DNA from: Amyloporia xantha
Lineage: Eukaryota; Basidiomycota; Agaricomycetes; Polyporales; Adustoporiaceae
Assembly (NCBI GenBank): GCA_036971615.1
Contig: JAYKKR010000002.1
Span: 2,170,001-2,234,000 of the forward strand
Length of the DNA stretch: 64,000 nt
Direction: 5' to 3'
Within the stretch, counting starts at the first letter, position 1. Each line of letters begins with the position of its first letter. The position numbers and the translations under genes were made by a program. The notes under the pieces are model-generated. The model was given only the letters and a program-made list of their open reading frames with translations, did no database searches and had not been told where the DNA came from. This document shows, piece by piece, positions 53,377-64,000 of the stretch.

Positions 53377-54307
53377 TGACCGCGGACCACAGCACGGGAT
53401 ACAGTAGATGGCTCGTGCACAAGACCATGCCAAGGGGCGCTTTTACGGCACTCTGGGATTTGTCTGCTTATTCATGACTATGGGTGTAAATTATTGAGTG
53501 TATTTTTTCGCAGTCCGTCCACTGTATTTTACGCCGCCTGATGGCGCAGATCACGCACGCCCGTATCAGGACATCACAATGCCACTTGTCTCGTGCAAAT
53601 AACACACGTTTGCAGTGCGTGAGCCTCGGATCCATACTGGTCATTCGTTCTTACCGAAAGCTACGTGACCGGTTCTGGAGTAGTGGAGGGCCTCGACTTC
53701 GATGGCAGACGCTAACCGGGGAGGACGATGATATACTCTCGAAGACATTGATGTCCTTGTTCCTGCGGTCGAATTTCATCGCTGTTGCGCGAGTATACCA
53801 CGGGTGTGCCACAGACCGGACTCCCCGATCGTCGGACGCATCATTTGAATTTCAAGGAAGCGAGAAATCAGGACTCGTGATTCAGCGGTCGCAGCCTCCG
53901 CGATTTTGCTTGGAAGGCACTGCGATAATCAATACCTGGACCAGTTTGTGAAGAGTTTCGGGATTGACAGCCCGCTTGCAACTCGAATCCAGTTCATTTC
54001 ACTTTTTCAACGTCTACAGACATCCTATCGTTCAGGGTGCAATTCATGTGCCGGTAGCGCGTCCTGACACCAATAATAAAGCCTGCTCTCAAAATAGCTA
54101 ACCGCGCGGTATTTATGGTGTCGATGTGTAATAGGTTGAAGTACTTCTAAAGTCGGCGCATTGCCTCGATATCACCGCAAAAATGCTACCAAAATAGAAT
54201 CGCACGCTGCGCGCACGCATGGATGAAGTCAATACAGAGAAGAAACAGTAGTACAACATGTCTTGTAGTCGTGGCACGTACGGCCGCTGCAGTACAGTCT
54301 AATTGTC
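53377..54307. other. Intergenic region, no gene recognised
   Basis: About 930 bp between the small membrane protein gene (+) and the 3' end of the SAPS gene (-). A plus-strand frame of 136 codons (53541-53951) has no recognisable family. Mostly AT-rich 3' flank. Confidence 0.4.
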
Positions 54308-57300
54308 TTAATTGTCTCGTACAGTCCGCTCGCCGTGCTCGGCTGTTCGCACGCTGCCCTCGTCGCCAGAGCCTGTGCTCGACGCGCTGGCAAAGCTCCA
54401 GCTGTCCGCTCCTGTGGTCGTTGACCCTTCGCCCTCGAGCGAACTGGACTCGGCCGCTTGGAATTCACCAAAGTCTCCAAACGAATCGAAGGAGGCATCC
54501 TCGATCACTTCTTCCGCGTAGCCGGTGGAGAACGTGAATGGGTCAGAGCCACTCGCGGCTGCCGAGTCGGAGAAGGGCCCGAAGGCGTCCTGTTTTGACC
54601 AAGTCTATTAGATCTCCTAGAACGGGCGGATGTTTGTACACATACATCTTCGAACGGATCCTCGAACCTCGCATTGCTTGATGGGTTCACCTGTCCGAAG
54701 GAATCCTATTTCGGTGATTTAAATATAGGACATAACACAGTCAGTCGAGCTGCTCACATCGAACCCGCTAGCGCTCAGTGGTCTTCGATCAGCATCATGT
54801 TGACGGGCTGAGACTGGAGGAGGGCGGAGCTCAAACGTCGAATGGGACAACCAGCCACCATCCTCCTCTTCATCGTCGGAAGCCTCGTCTGCCGATTCAA
54901 AATGTTCTGCAGATTGCATTTCCTGGGCCAGGTAGTGCGCGAACTGCATGTGGAACGTCGGGAAGAATTAGTAGTCAAGAAAGATAGCTCAATAATAATT
55001 GAACACCAACATGAGGAGGACCCGCTCTCGTGAACTCATCATCGTCGTCGTCCATAGTGGCCGCCCCGAAGTCAGCGCTGCTCTCCCGCATCTTAGTCGT
55101 TCGTTTGAATTCCCCCTTCATTTCTTCAGAGCTGTTGCTGTCCCCCGGTTGTACAGTAGCAGCCGCGGATGCAGGACCTCCCGTGTCCGTCTCGTCTACT
55201 CTCCACTGCGTTGCCGCGCCATTTCTCATCCCGGGCGCGATCACCGGCTTGCCTCCTCCCAACAAGCTTGTGTCTTTCTTCTTCGTCTCCTTGTACCGAC
55301 CGGTGACATACTCATCCCACTCCGGTTGTGGTGCGTACTGCGCTGCAAGAAGGCGAAGGTCGGGAGGGAAATGTTCTAAGGCACCGATAACATCTTCTGA
55401 CACTAGCGTGAGGTGACCCATGTAACCCAAGCGAACACCCTTGGGCTTATTACTGCTGCGGGTTCAACGGAGGTTCCTGTAAGGATACTAGAAGTAGCAC
55501 CCACCTCTCTAGGTCATTCCGTTTTGACCCCTCTATGATTCGATGCATCAGACGGGCGTCTCGGAATAATGCTATCGTCAGTTCCCGATTATAACCACCA
55601 TCAATGCGACCAGTGAGTATTTGATGTATTAGATCATATACCACACTGTGCAGGAAATTGTTCCAAGGAAAATCGAAGAACAAGTCCTACCCCACTTTGA
55701 GTAAAGTCATTTTAGCGGTATTATAAACTCACGAGTAACGTCGAAAGCACTTTAGCCTCCAAGAACCGCTTTTTGAGCTTTTCGCCAAGGGCGATGCGGC
55801 CGGCTGATGTGCTCTCAACAGTGTTAGTTCTTCTGAGACTCCGACGTGAGCTGCTCGATCTTGGTCTTGTGAGCGTATCCGACTCGGAGCTAGAGTTCCA
55901 TGAGTTCTGTCTCTGTTGCGGGAATGCAGCAATATCGGACGGCGAGGTTGACGGCGAGGATGGAGATAAGTTAGGCGGAGGGATACTCGGCGACGGTAGT
56001 CCAACAGAAGATGAGAAGACAGGAGAGGAACGCTCCCCAGGGGAAGCAGTCAATACTGGTCCTCTGTTCATGATAGACCGAGGCTCCTCGTACATTGCAA
56101 TCTCCTCCATTGCGTCGTCATCAGAGCTTCCTGGGTCATCGTCCATATCTTCATCAGAGTCCAATAAGGAAGACGAGTCGTTCTGTGCATGAACGGGGAA
56201 GTCATGGGCCGGTTCCACTTCATCGGTCTCGTCATCGTCCATGTCGTCCTGATCTCGTTCACCGCCAGCACCGATGGCGATCACTTGCGCGAGTTCTTCC
56301 AAGGCAGACAAGCCACCTTGCAATCGACCCTGGACATCGTACAGATGCTCGTATTCTTTTGGGCGGTTCAAGAGCGACATATTCGAACAGTGCAATAGCT
56401 CGGCATAGAGTTCGCATATTCGATATCGCTCGAACGTGAGCGGGGTCAGCTCTCCTACCGTTGTCAGGATGTGACCATCCTTGTTCAAATTAGCACAACT
56501 CGACTGGCATATATGCAATACTATTTCTCACCAACGACCTTGGTTTTCGTAAGAATTCCTGCAATTGATCCAACTTGTCGCACATTATGTCCAGTACAGG
56601 ACCAAGATGAACTACGCCCATGCGGTCGACCATCTCCTTCATGGCCGTCTCCAGCACTTCACGCCCGCCCTCCTTGGCCATTTGCAAGTGTTGCTGTACT
56701 TGTATCAGACGATTCCGCAGGGTATGAAACAGATACGGCTCGAAGTAGTCGGAGTTGTTTTGCCGGATCAGCTCAATGACGATGCAAATGGATTGCACGA
56801 CGGACGACGCGGCACATTCGGGATCCGGGCGTGTGGATGTAGTGGGTTCAGTGTCGGGTTTGTCGGCCTCTTCAGACATAGGGGTCGTCCCGAAATCACA
56901 GAGCATATAACTAACCAACTTTGTCACGCTGTCGCGATGGGCAAGTTCTCGAGCAAAACGATTCGATGGCGGGACGTTGTTCAGTCCATCTGAAACGCCG
57001 ACGCCCGGAGACGGGGCTGCCATGGATATAATACCTTTAATGAGCTCTGAGACAACAGAGTGCATGTCAGGACTGTAGGCAGGAGACAGTAAGTCGATGA
57101 GACGAGACATGAGATTTTCTTGGGAAAGCCACTGCACGCCTTGGGGTAAGAGGAGTTCGTGGTAGAGCATATGGCAAACAATGGAGAACATACTTCGAGG
57201 ACGCCAGCACCGGCAGGCAGATCGTCTAGCTGGATAATCCGCACCAATAGGTCGGCGAAAGCGGGAGTCTCGATGTGACGGAGCAACCGCTCGACCGCAT

Positions 57301-57934
57301 TAGGTTGTGATTGGATGAAGTTAAGCATCTGAGCATTGAGCTCAAGATTCACTTCCACTAGGATATGAGGGATAAAAATTCCTTCACCTCCTCTGGTTTT
57401 TTGCTCAGGAATACTGCGTTGATCTTGGCGAAATGCGATGCCATGACCATCTGAGTCTTCATGTCTTCGGGGGATCTATCCAGGACGGTCTCCCAGAATG
57501 GAGTCAACAGTTGCTTGGAGTTGTTGAGACATGTCTCCACGATGGTCCATATCTCGCTGCAGAGCACTTCGGTAGCGACATACGGGTACCTGCATGAAAT
57601 ATAACATTCGGTACACTGGCACGGAAATCAATGCAAGAACCAAGATAACTAGCGCTCACTTGAATCTCCCCCTGTCCTCACCCTCTATTTGACCAGTCAC
57701 ATAGCCCAAGAGACGCTGCAGCACGTCGATGCGCTGGAAGTAGTTGACGAGCCGGCTGTTCTGAGCCTTGCACTCTTGTAACAAGTCATCTTCATCTAGA
57801 ATCGCTTCTAACGCAACGTCCTCCTTGTCTAGCAGACTATCAATGGTGGATGCATTGTGGAAACCAAATCTGTCGGCAGTATATGTGAAGAGAGATGCAT
57901 CGCGCAGCAGTCGCGTGGATTACCTCCAGAACAT
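54308..57934 (-). CDS. SAPS-family (SIT4-associated) regulatory subunit of PP6/Sit4 phosphatase
   Basis: Regulatory partner of the Sit4/PP6 Ser/Thr phosphatase (yeast Sap155/185/190), linking it to G1 progression and nutrient signalling. Eleven exons: 57934-57924, 57869-57660, 57589-57388, 57328-57194, 57131-56532, 56479-55733, 55686-55505, 55452-55011, 54943-54758, 54705-54646 and 54589-54308; all phases close, 1018 residues. The N terminus MFWRFGFHNASTIDSLLDKE followed by LQECKAQNSRLVNYFQRIDV and LRHIETPAFADLLVRIIQLD is diagnostic; FERYRICELYAELLHCSNMS and WNNFLHSVVYDLIHQILTGR follow. Between them lies an acidic, Ser/Pro-rich insert (about 430-640), and the C-terminal 250 residues are acidic and probably disordered. 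The first coding exon is only 11 nt. The intron before MLNFIQSQPNAVERLL was placed by homology. Confidence 0.95.
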
Positions 57935-58377
57935 AGGGAATAAGGTTGATGAGTGCCTTGACCTGTAATCTCCGCGAACTGGCTAGAAGTAACAGAATGC
58001 AACAAGACAGGACAATGGTACGAGCGCCAGAGGTGTACGTGAACGGAGGTGGATGTTGAGGTGTATTCAGTGGGCCTGAGCGTGATTGCCTATCCGAAAG
58101 TTGACGCGTGTCGTAAAGTATCGCACTACTCGAGCGCACAACGTCAGACTGAATTGTTATTCTCTTTGCTTCTAAGCTACCCCTCAGCATTTCCTCTACA
58201 ATCATCGGCCCACGAGGTAGCCTAATAGACTTGCGAATGGGTCTGGAAAAGACCTGGGCGCGAAGAGCCCGGGGCCTTGCATCATCAGATCATCGGCCTC
58301 GGTCACGAAATCCAGTCCCATTAAATTATGTATATGAACTACTTTTGATCCAGCAGAACTTCACTAGAAGTTGATGT
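57935..58377. other. Intergenic region, SAPS promoter
   Basis: About 440 bp between the SAPS start codon and the stop codon of the thiouridylase gene, both on the minus strand. It must hold the SAPS promoter and the thiouridylase 3' end. No TATA box was seen. Confidence 0.45.
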
Positions 58378-60049
58378 TCATTTAGACTCGGTGATCGTTC
58401 CACAACCGAGACACCAGTTTCCGTCCCAGATAGTTGCAATTTGACCGGGGGCAACAGCTTTCTGTGGTTCATCGAACTTAATGTGCATCGTCCCATCTGA
58501 CTGGCCTCTGAAAATAGCAAGTTTTGAGTAGACACTGGTCAGTCCTCGATGATCTCAAGGATGGGATCTGCACACCTCTTTACCGTGCACGAGACATCTA
58601 GCATGCGGTGTCTGAATTGAACCCTACCGCGAAAACCACGCTCATGGTCGATGCCAGGAGGTGGATGGTTTTGCGATATCCATTGCCAATTTGATGCAAC
58701 TATGCTCTGGCAATACAGAGCAGGATTATCCCTGGTAAACGCGTTAGTTAACTGGGGTCTGACATCCCTTGACGAACACTCACGACCCAGGCACGACGTA
58801 GATCTCATTCTTCTGTACATCTTTCTTCACAACGAACATTTTCTGCGGCATGCCTTTTACGCGTGCACCTTGGCCAATCGTGTATGACCACAAGCCACGA
58901 TGGATTCCCAGTGTCTTCCCCGTCAGTAAATCAATAATGGGACCAGGTGCAGGCGTAACATATTGCGCTGAAACGTAAACAAGGCAGTGAGCAAGACGCT
59001 GGGTATTCACCGTATTCCGATCACTCACAAATGAAGTCGTCAAACCGTCGTTTCTCCCCAACAAAGCAGATACCCATACTCTCCTCCCTTTGCGCAGTGG
59101 GCAGCTCCCATTTCTGTGCCATAGCGCGCACTTCGGATTTGTGGAAGGGGGCGAGTGGAAAGATAGATCGGGCGAGACTCGTCTCTGGAATTGCGGACAG
59201 GTAATAGGTCTGGTCTTTCGACCTGTCTTTCGGACGCATGAGTTGTGGACGAGGAGTCAAAGCCTCGCCAGAAAGGAAGAGGGATTTCAGGCTAGGTTTC
59301 GGAACCCATGCCTTGTCGGCGTAATGACCTATTGGAGTTCAAGCACAGCTGTCTATATTCCATGAGTAAATTCATACCTGTAGCAAGCCAAACATCGTTA
59401 CCAGTCAAATGATCCATGAGAGCTCCGAACTTGACTTCCCTACAGTACACAGTAATGAGCGACTGACAAAGTCATTGATGACGGAGTCAAACACTAACCT
59501 ATTGCACCAGATGTCAGGGTTCGGAGTGTGACCTTGCTCCCACATCTGTAAAGATGGCTCAAACACACGCGTCCAGTAGTGGCGAGACAGATCGATCTAC
59601 GCCTTCCGCTGGTTATGAACAAGAGAATGGAGTACAGACTGGAGAGCATACCATTTTGCATGGAATATCCAATTTCTGGCATACACGTTGCACATCCTGC
59701 CAGTCTTTCTTCCATTCGCAGCCGCTGTCGGTGCCAGACTCGTCGCGAGTGTCCCAATTGCGCATGAATACCGCCGAGAGGTCGAAGTCCTAGTGAATAG
59801 GGGAGCATGTTTGTATAGAAGTCTAAAATTGAAAATCGTGCGTACTTGTTCGCACAGTAGCTTTGCCGTTACTGAAGAGTCGACCCCACCAGACATTGCG
59901 ACGACCACTGCAGACATTAAATGAGGAAATGAACACATTAATTGGGCTTCAAGATACACACCGCGGTCACCCTTCTGTGGAACAAGTTTCGTAGCATGTG
60001 TCTTGTACAGTGCTACTGAGCGCCGTAGTGCACCCGGCCATGACAGCAT
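58378..60049 (-). CDS. Mitochondrial tRNA-specific 2-thiouridylase (MnmA/Slm3/MTU1 type)
   Basis: ATP-dependent enzyme that 2-thiolates the wobble uridine of mitochondrial tRNA-Lys, -Glu and -Gln. Nine exons: 60049-59962, 59907-59846, 59789-59652, 59596-59499, 59439-59378, 59328-59029, 58967-58784, 58731-58576 and 58507-58378; 405 residues, the normal length. The PP-loop SGGVDSS is at 35-41. The two catalytic cysteines are present: C127 in NPDIWCNR and C237 in ESMGICFVGEKRRF. Other family pieces: FMRNWDTRDESG, KFGALMDHLTGNDVWLATGH, KDQTYYLSAIPE and LGIHRGLWSYTIGQGARVKG. The start MLSWPGALRRSVALYKTHAT looks like a mitochondrial presequence; an upstream in-frame ATG at 60151 exists but was not preferred. 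It is divergent from the poly(A) polymerase gene. Confidence 0.94.
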
Positions 60050-60211
60050 GAACTGTTGTAGTGAGTTCGTAGCACGAGTTTGGTCCAGAGGGTGTTGCCA
60101 AATAAATAAACACTTTCCTTTTCGAGCGCACCGATCCCGTTCCTTCCGCACACATATCCTTCAGTTTCCTATCCCGCTTTTCACTAATTCAGCTGGGCCG
60201 GCTGCCGGGAT
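60050..60211. promoter_or_regulatory. Compact bidirectional promoter, 162 bp
   Basis: The start codons of the 2-thiouridylase (-) and the Trf4-type poly(A) polymerase (+) are only 162 bp apart, so both promoters must share this DNA or overlap the 5' UTRs. No TATA box in either direction. A C/T-rich patch (60135-60175) precedes the plus-strand gene. Confidence 0.5.
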
Positions 60212-62432
60212 ATGGCTGAATCTCGCAAACCGCCATCTAGCAGGAGCAATTCAGTTGCCCAGTCCTCACAAAATCCAGACCGAGGCGAGAACCGCCGTGC
60301 TCGCAGGCGCCGCGACAGAGAGAAGCGCGATGCAGAAGCAGGACCGTCCAGCTCGAACGCTAATGAGCAAGCAGACCCAATGACGACAGCACAAGCCAAT
60401 GAAGATGCTGAGCCCTTTGGAAAGGCAAAAGACTCGTTCGTAGAAACCGATTTCATACCATTTACGTTTTCCGACGAGGAGAACGAACGAGAGGAGGAGA
60501 GAAGACACGCCGTCAGAGAGTGGGACAAGGGGAAAGGACGGGCTTCTGAGCGAGACCATGCAGGGAGGAAGAGGAAGGTAGAGGAAGTCGACCTGGACGA
60601 CGGGTACGCAAATAAGAAGCAGCGTGTCGCTGCAGCGTCGCGGAAAGCCCCATGGATAGCGGACGTAGACTGGGATAGCTGTTCCAACGTTGCAGAAATG
60701 TGCGTGCATTATTTGCAAGGTGTGGATATAGCGCATTCGTGTGTGCTGATTGCTTCACTTACAGGCTGCACCGTGATGTTGAGGCATTCGTGAAATATAT
60801 CTCGCCAACTCCTGAAGAGGACGAGGTTCGCTCAATGATCGTGGCCCTGATCAGTCGAGCAGTTACGCAAGCATTCCCAGATGCACAAGTACTTCCGTTT
60901 GGTAGTTACGAGACTAAACTGTATCTTCCCATAGGGTACGTGCAATATCCATCCAGATTTTGCATCATATTCCTTACTATCCTCCAGGGATATCGACCTC
61001 GTCATTCAGTCTCAATCTATGGCGTATAGCGGTAAAGAAACTGTGCTGTATGCTCTTGCGAACACGATGAAACGCGCTGGGATTACCGACAGAGTCAAGA
61101 TCATCGCTAAAGCCAAAGTACCAATTGTCAAATTCATCACGACTCATGGCAGATTTTCCGTCGACATCAGCATCAACCAGGCCAATGGCGTTGCCGCAGG
61201 AAAGATGATCAAGCACTTTCTTGCAGAGCTGCCCGCCTTGCGTAGCCTCGTGCTTGTCGTCAAATCCTTCTTGAGCCAACGCAGTATGAACGAGGTCTAT
61301 ACCGGTGGATTGGGAAGCTATAGCATTGTCTGCTTAGCAATTAGCTTCCTGCAGATGCATCCGAAGATTCGACGAGGGGAAATCGATCCTTCCAAGAACT
61401 TGGGTGTTTTGGTGATGGAGTTATTCGAGTTGTATGGCTGCTATTTCAACTACGGCGAAGTCGGAATCTCATTGCGAGACGGTGGCACCTATTTTAACAA
61501 AGCACAACGAGGGTGGCTGGACTACGGACAGCCAAAACTACTGTCTATCGAAGATCCCGGAGATCCATGTAAGTAGTCACTTCCGTTGAACAAATTAAGC
61601 TGCTCTCATTTCATGTAGCAAATGACATTTCTAGGGGATCATATGGAATAGTGAAGGTCCGCACGACACTAGCTGGCGCACATAATATCATGACCGCCGC
61701 GGCCTACTTGCAGGCAGGGGTTATTGGTGCTAAGCGAGATGGCCGGCATGTCCATCTGCGAGATGCTTTCCATCCAGAGGAGATGAGCGTTCTTGCTAGC
61801 GTGATGGGCGTTGCTCAAGAGGTATGGGCTGTTTTCGACCTTCTGCTTTAGACATGCATTCAGCTTCCGAGATGCAGACGATCAATCATCGACGGCTAGT
61901 CCAGGAAGTATACGACCGCAGACTCTTGCATCATATGCTCGGCATTAAACCGCAATCAAGCGTAGCTCCTCCACCCTCAAGGGCGACGACGAACGGCAAG
62001 GGGCGCGGAGTGCACGAAGAGAGCGTCAAGAGGGCCAGGCAGGTGGCCGATACGGAGTCAGGATATGGTGATAAACGAGAGGTGGAAACTTTCGTTTATG
62101 AGAACGAAAGTCAGTACAGGAGTGATGATGGTCGACAGCCTCCCAGGAAACGGCGGAAACGAGGACGACCTGAAGACATGCACACAGTATACACTAGTGA
62201 CGACGAGGATGCGGAAGAGGACCGAGCTAGGGAGCGTCCTGCTCACTTATCGGACAGAGAAGCGGAGCACGGCTGGAAAGAATCGAGGGATGAGGATGAG
62301 GACGATTTGGATGGTTCCCCCGCGTCAAGAGACACGAAGTATGGAGTCGAGAGGGGTTCCAAGGCGAACAAGAGAGATTATTGGCTCTCGAAAGGGTTTA
62401 CAGGCATGGCGAGTGATAGCAGCGGTGGATGA
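60212..62432 (+). CDS. Non-canonical poly(A) polymerase, Trf4/Cid14 type
   Basis: Nuclear nucleotidyltransferase that oligo-adenylates aberrant RNA for exosome decay (TRAMP complex), and in fission yeast also feeds RNA silencing at heterochromatin. Exons 60212-60699, 60765-60935, 60988-61568, 61619-61821 and 61878-62432; 665 residues. An Arg/Ser-rich and acidic N terminus (about 160 residues) precedes the catalytic domain. The GS motif lies in LPFGSYETKLYLPIG (G209, S210), with the catalytic aspartates D221 and D223 in GDIDLVI and D279 in FSVDISINQ. The PAP-associated domain contains KNLGVLVMELFELYGCYFNY. The C-terminal 150 residues are charged and basic/acidic (PPRKRRKRGRPE; SDDEDAEEDRARER). 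All catalytic residues are intact. It is the plus-strand partner of the 162-bp divergent promoter. Confidence 0.95.
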
Positions 62433-62867
62433 ACATGGCACAATGAACGGCCTACCTCTATCAAGCTGGCAGCCTACCTGGTCTGGACGGAAACACCGCG
62501 TTTCAGCTGCGTGGTAGGCCTGCAGCATGTCAACCTGCAGATTCGTCGCAAGTGTTGTGCGGTCTGCATTGTAATATAGTGTACTCTGGTGTTCTTTTGT
62601 CTCACTCCGACGAGTATAACCACGCTTGAAGTACTTGTATAAGCCCTCAAGTGTCTTTCGCAACGGTCCCGCTAGCAAGCTTAAATAAATAGTTGCCTTA
62701 CACGGTAACCGAGTCGGTAGCTGACTGCTAGCGCGCGCACGAACGCCCTCCTCTACATCAACCATCACCTTTGTCGTTGTTTTCACTCAGCAGCCAACTG
62801 GACGAACAGATTCCTGCAGTCGCTGGTCGTCCGCGGTCTCCGTCCTTCTCACGTTCGTTCATTTGCA
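62433..62867. other. Intergenic region and 5' leader of the next gene
   Basis: About 430 bp between the poly(A) polymerase stop and the split start codon of the last gene, both on the plus strand. The sequence near 62680-62700 (AAATAAATAG) is AT-rich; the part from 62790 is probably 5' UTR. No TATA box was identified. Confidence 0.4.
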
Positions 62868-64000
62868 ATGTAGGTGGCACTCGTGTTGACCAGGTTTGCA
62901 TGCCAACATCTCTGTTGCAGGGCTGCAACGAAATCACAAATACCCCCAGTGAACCTGAAGGACCGCATTGCTGCTCTCCAGCAACGCAATACAGGGTCTA
63001 GTCAACACGAGTCTAAGCATACCGCTTCATATGCCAATCCATCTGGCGTCACTGGTAGTCTCCGGGACAAAATCGCCTCTTTCGAGAAACAGGGTGCTGT
63101 ACCCGTTCCAAGAGGTAGTTTTGGCCTTGGTGCACCTCCGGTCGACGATGGCTCATCGCGCCGTCGAGGAGAGATGATGGGCAACCGCGTTCCAGGACTC
63201 TCGAGGCCTATCGCCCCAGTTCCCGTACACCCGTCCAGAGTCGCTAGCCCGGAACCCCCAGGTGGGAGAATGCGCTCTGTTTCTGCTGATCTCCATATTT
63301 CCTCTCCTCCCCTACGCTCGCCCTCCCCTACGCTGTCGATGGACGGGGACACGTTGTCTCAGGACGTTTTCGCTGCGGCAGACGGGACTACGGCTCGGCA
63401 CCCTTCTACGTCTAGGACGCACACTACGAGGCGCAGTGTCTCAGATATGCTGCCCCGTTCTACTGCACTCCATGCTTTAGAGGACCCATTACTGGAGGGC
63501 GATGAAGAGGTGGAGGTGCCTGCGCCGGTGATTGTCGTATCTCTGGAACCACCGCCTGCTGATGCCGCGCAGCCCGGCATCTCCCTGGATGATGCTAACG
63601 GGCAAGATGAAGCATCAACTTCAACAGTAGTACTTGAGGTGACTGAAGCTCAGTCAAAGGCGGAGGCATCTTCGCTGATACCTGCGGAGTCTGCTGGCAG
63701 CTTGTGTGACGAATTCTCCGCTGCCGAAGAAAAGCCACAGCCTGCCTTGGATGTGTCCGTTCAAGACTCGTCGGATTCGCCTACCGCGCGCCTGCCATCG
63801 CTTGCGGAGCAATCACCAGAAGCTGTACCAAACAACGTTGACATGTCCGATACTTCCTCTGTTGATAGGGAGCCCACTCCAAAATTCAAATCCATCGCGG
63901 AGGATGTCATCGAGCTTGAACTACTGCCAACCTCGGGACCAGATATGGTTTCGACTGCTGCTGGGCATAATGTGGCGGATGTTACCACATCTAACGAGAT
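62868..64000 (+). CDS. Ser/Pro-rich protein of unknown function, 5' part; start codon split by an intron
   Basis: Runs off the right edge. Exon 1 contributes only AT (62868-62869), then a 51-nt intron (GTAGGT to TTGCAG, 62870-62920), and exon 2 from 62921 supplies the G and reads MAATKSQIPPVNLKDRIAAL. The frame stays open to the last base (360 codons). Two short helical pieces, LKDRIAALQQRN and SLRDKIASFEKQG, are followed by VPVPRGSFGLGAPP, an arrangement that recurs in basidiomycete hypothetical proteins as remembered. The rest is Ser/Pro/acid-rich and probably disordered (SVSADLHISSPPLRSPSPTL; DDANGQDEASTSTVVLEVTE). No enzyme or DNA-binding domain is visible in this part. The family and 3' end are unknown. 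Confidence 0.7.

Noticed and set aside
57329..57387. An in-frame stop (KEFLSLIS then stop) in the SAPS gene after KKPEEV
   Set aside because: It lies in an intron: a GTGAAG donor at 57387 and a GCTCAG acceptor at 57329 join KKPEE to MLNFIQSQPN, as in the family.

Overview
This 64 kb window is nuclear DNA of a filamentous basidiomycete, most likely an Agaricomycete (polypore-like). The reasons are many short introns of about 50-70 nt with GT/AG borders, micro-exons, tRNA genes with introns, genes on both strands with no operons, and proteins of clearly fungal type. All exon structures were traced by hand: each intron border was accepted only where the reading frame closes and the protein matches its family. 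The species is not determined.

Left part (1-26.7 kb): the C-terminal end of an RNA-dependent RNA polymerase (RNA silencing) runs in from the left edge. It is followed by fructose-1,6-bisphosphatase (-), an RTA1-type membrane protein (-), a tRNA-Pro(CGG) with intron (-), a four-finger C2H2 transcription factor (-), a Nur1/Mug154-like inner nuclear membrane protein (-), a small single-pass membrane protein (+), a CCCH-finger, RGG, GW/WG-repeat and coiled-coil protein (+), and a Pns1/CTL transporter (-). Non-coding or unrecognised stretches of 2-3.6 kb separate several of these.

Middle (26.7-38.4 kb): a gene-poor 12 kb with a tRNA-Ile(AAU) with intron, one low-complexity hypothetical gene at 30.7-31.6 kb, promoter-like DNA, and coding-like fragments in mixed frames at 35.2-38 kb that may be a decayed or very intron-rich gene.

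Right part (38.4-64 kb): dense with well-conserved genes. These are a GH27 alpha-galactosidase of 22 exons, an AAAP amino-acid transporter, prephenate dehydrogenase (tyrosine synthesis), acetolactate synthase (branched-chain amino acids; it carries a one-base frameshift as given), a mitochondrial FAH-family hydrolase, a small type I membrane protein, a SAPS-family phosphatase regulator, mitochondrial tRNA 2-thiouridylase, a Trf4/Cid14-type poly(A) polymerase, and the 5' part of an unrecognised proline/serine-rich protein whose start codon is split by an intron. The last two enzymes but one (thiouridylase and poly(A) polymerase) are divergent across about 160 bp.

The most interesting points are the GW/WG-repeat CCCH protein, an Argonaute-hook candidate about 20 kb from an RdRP gene, and the frameshift in the otherwise intact acetolactate synthase.
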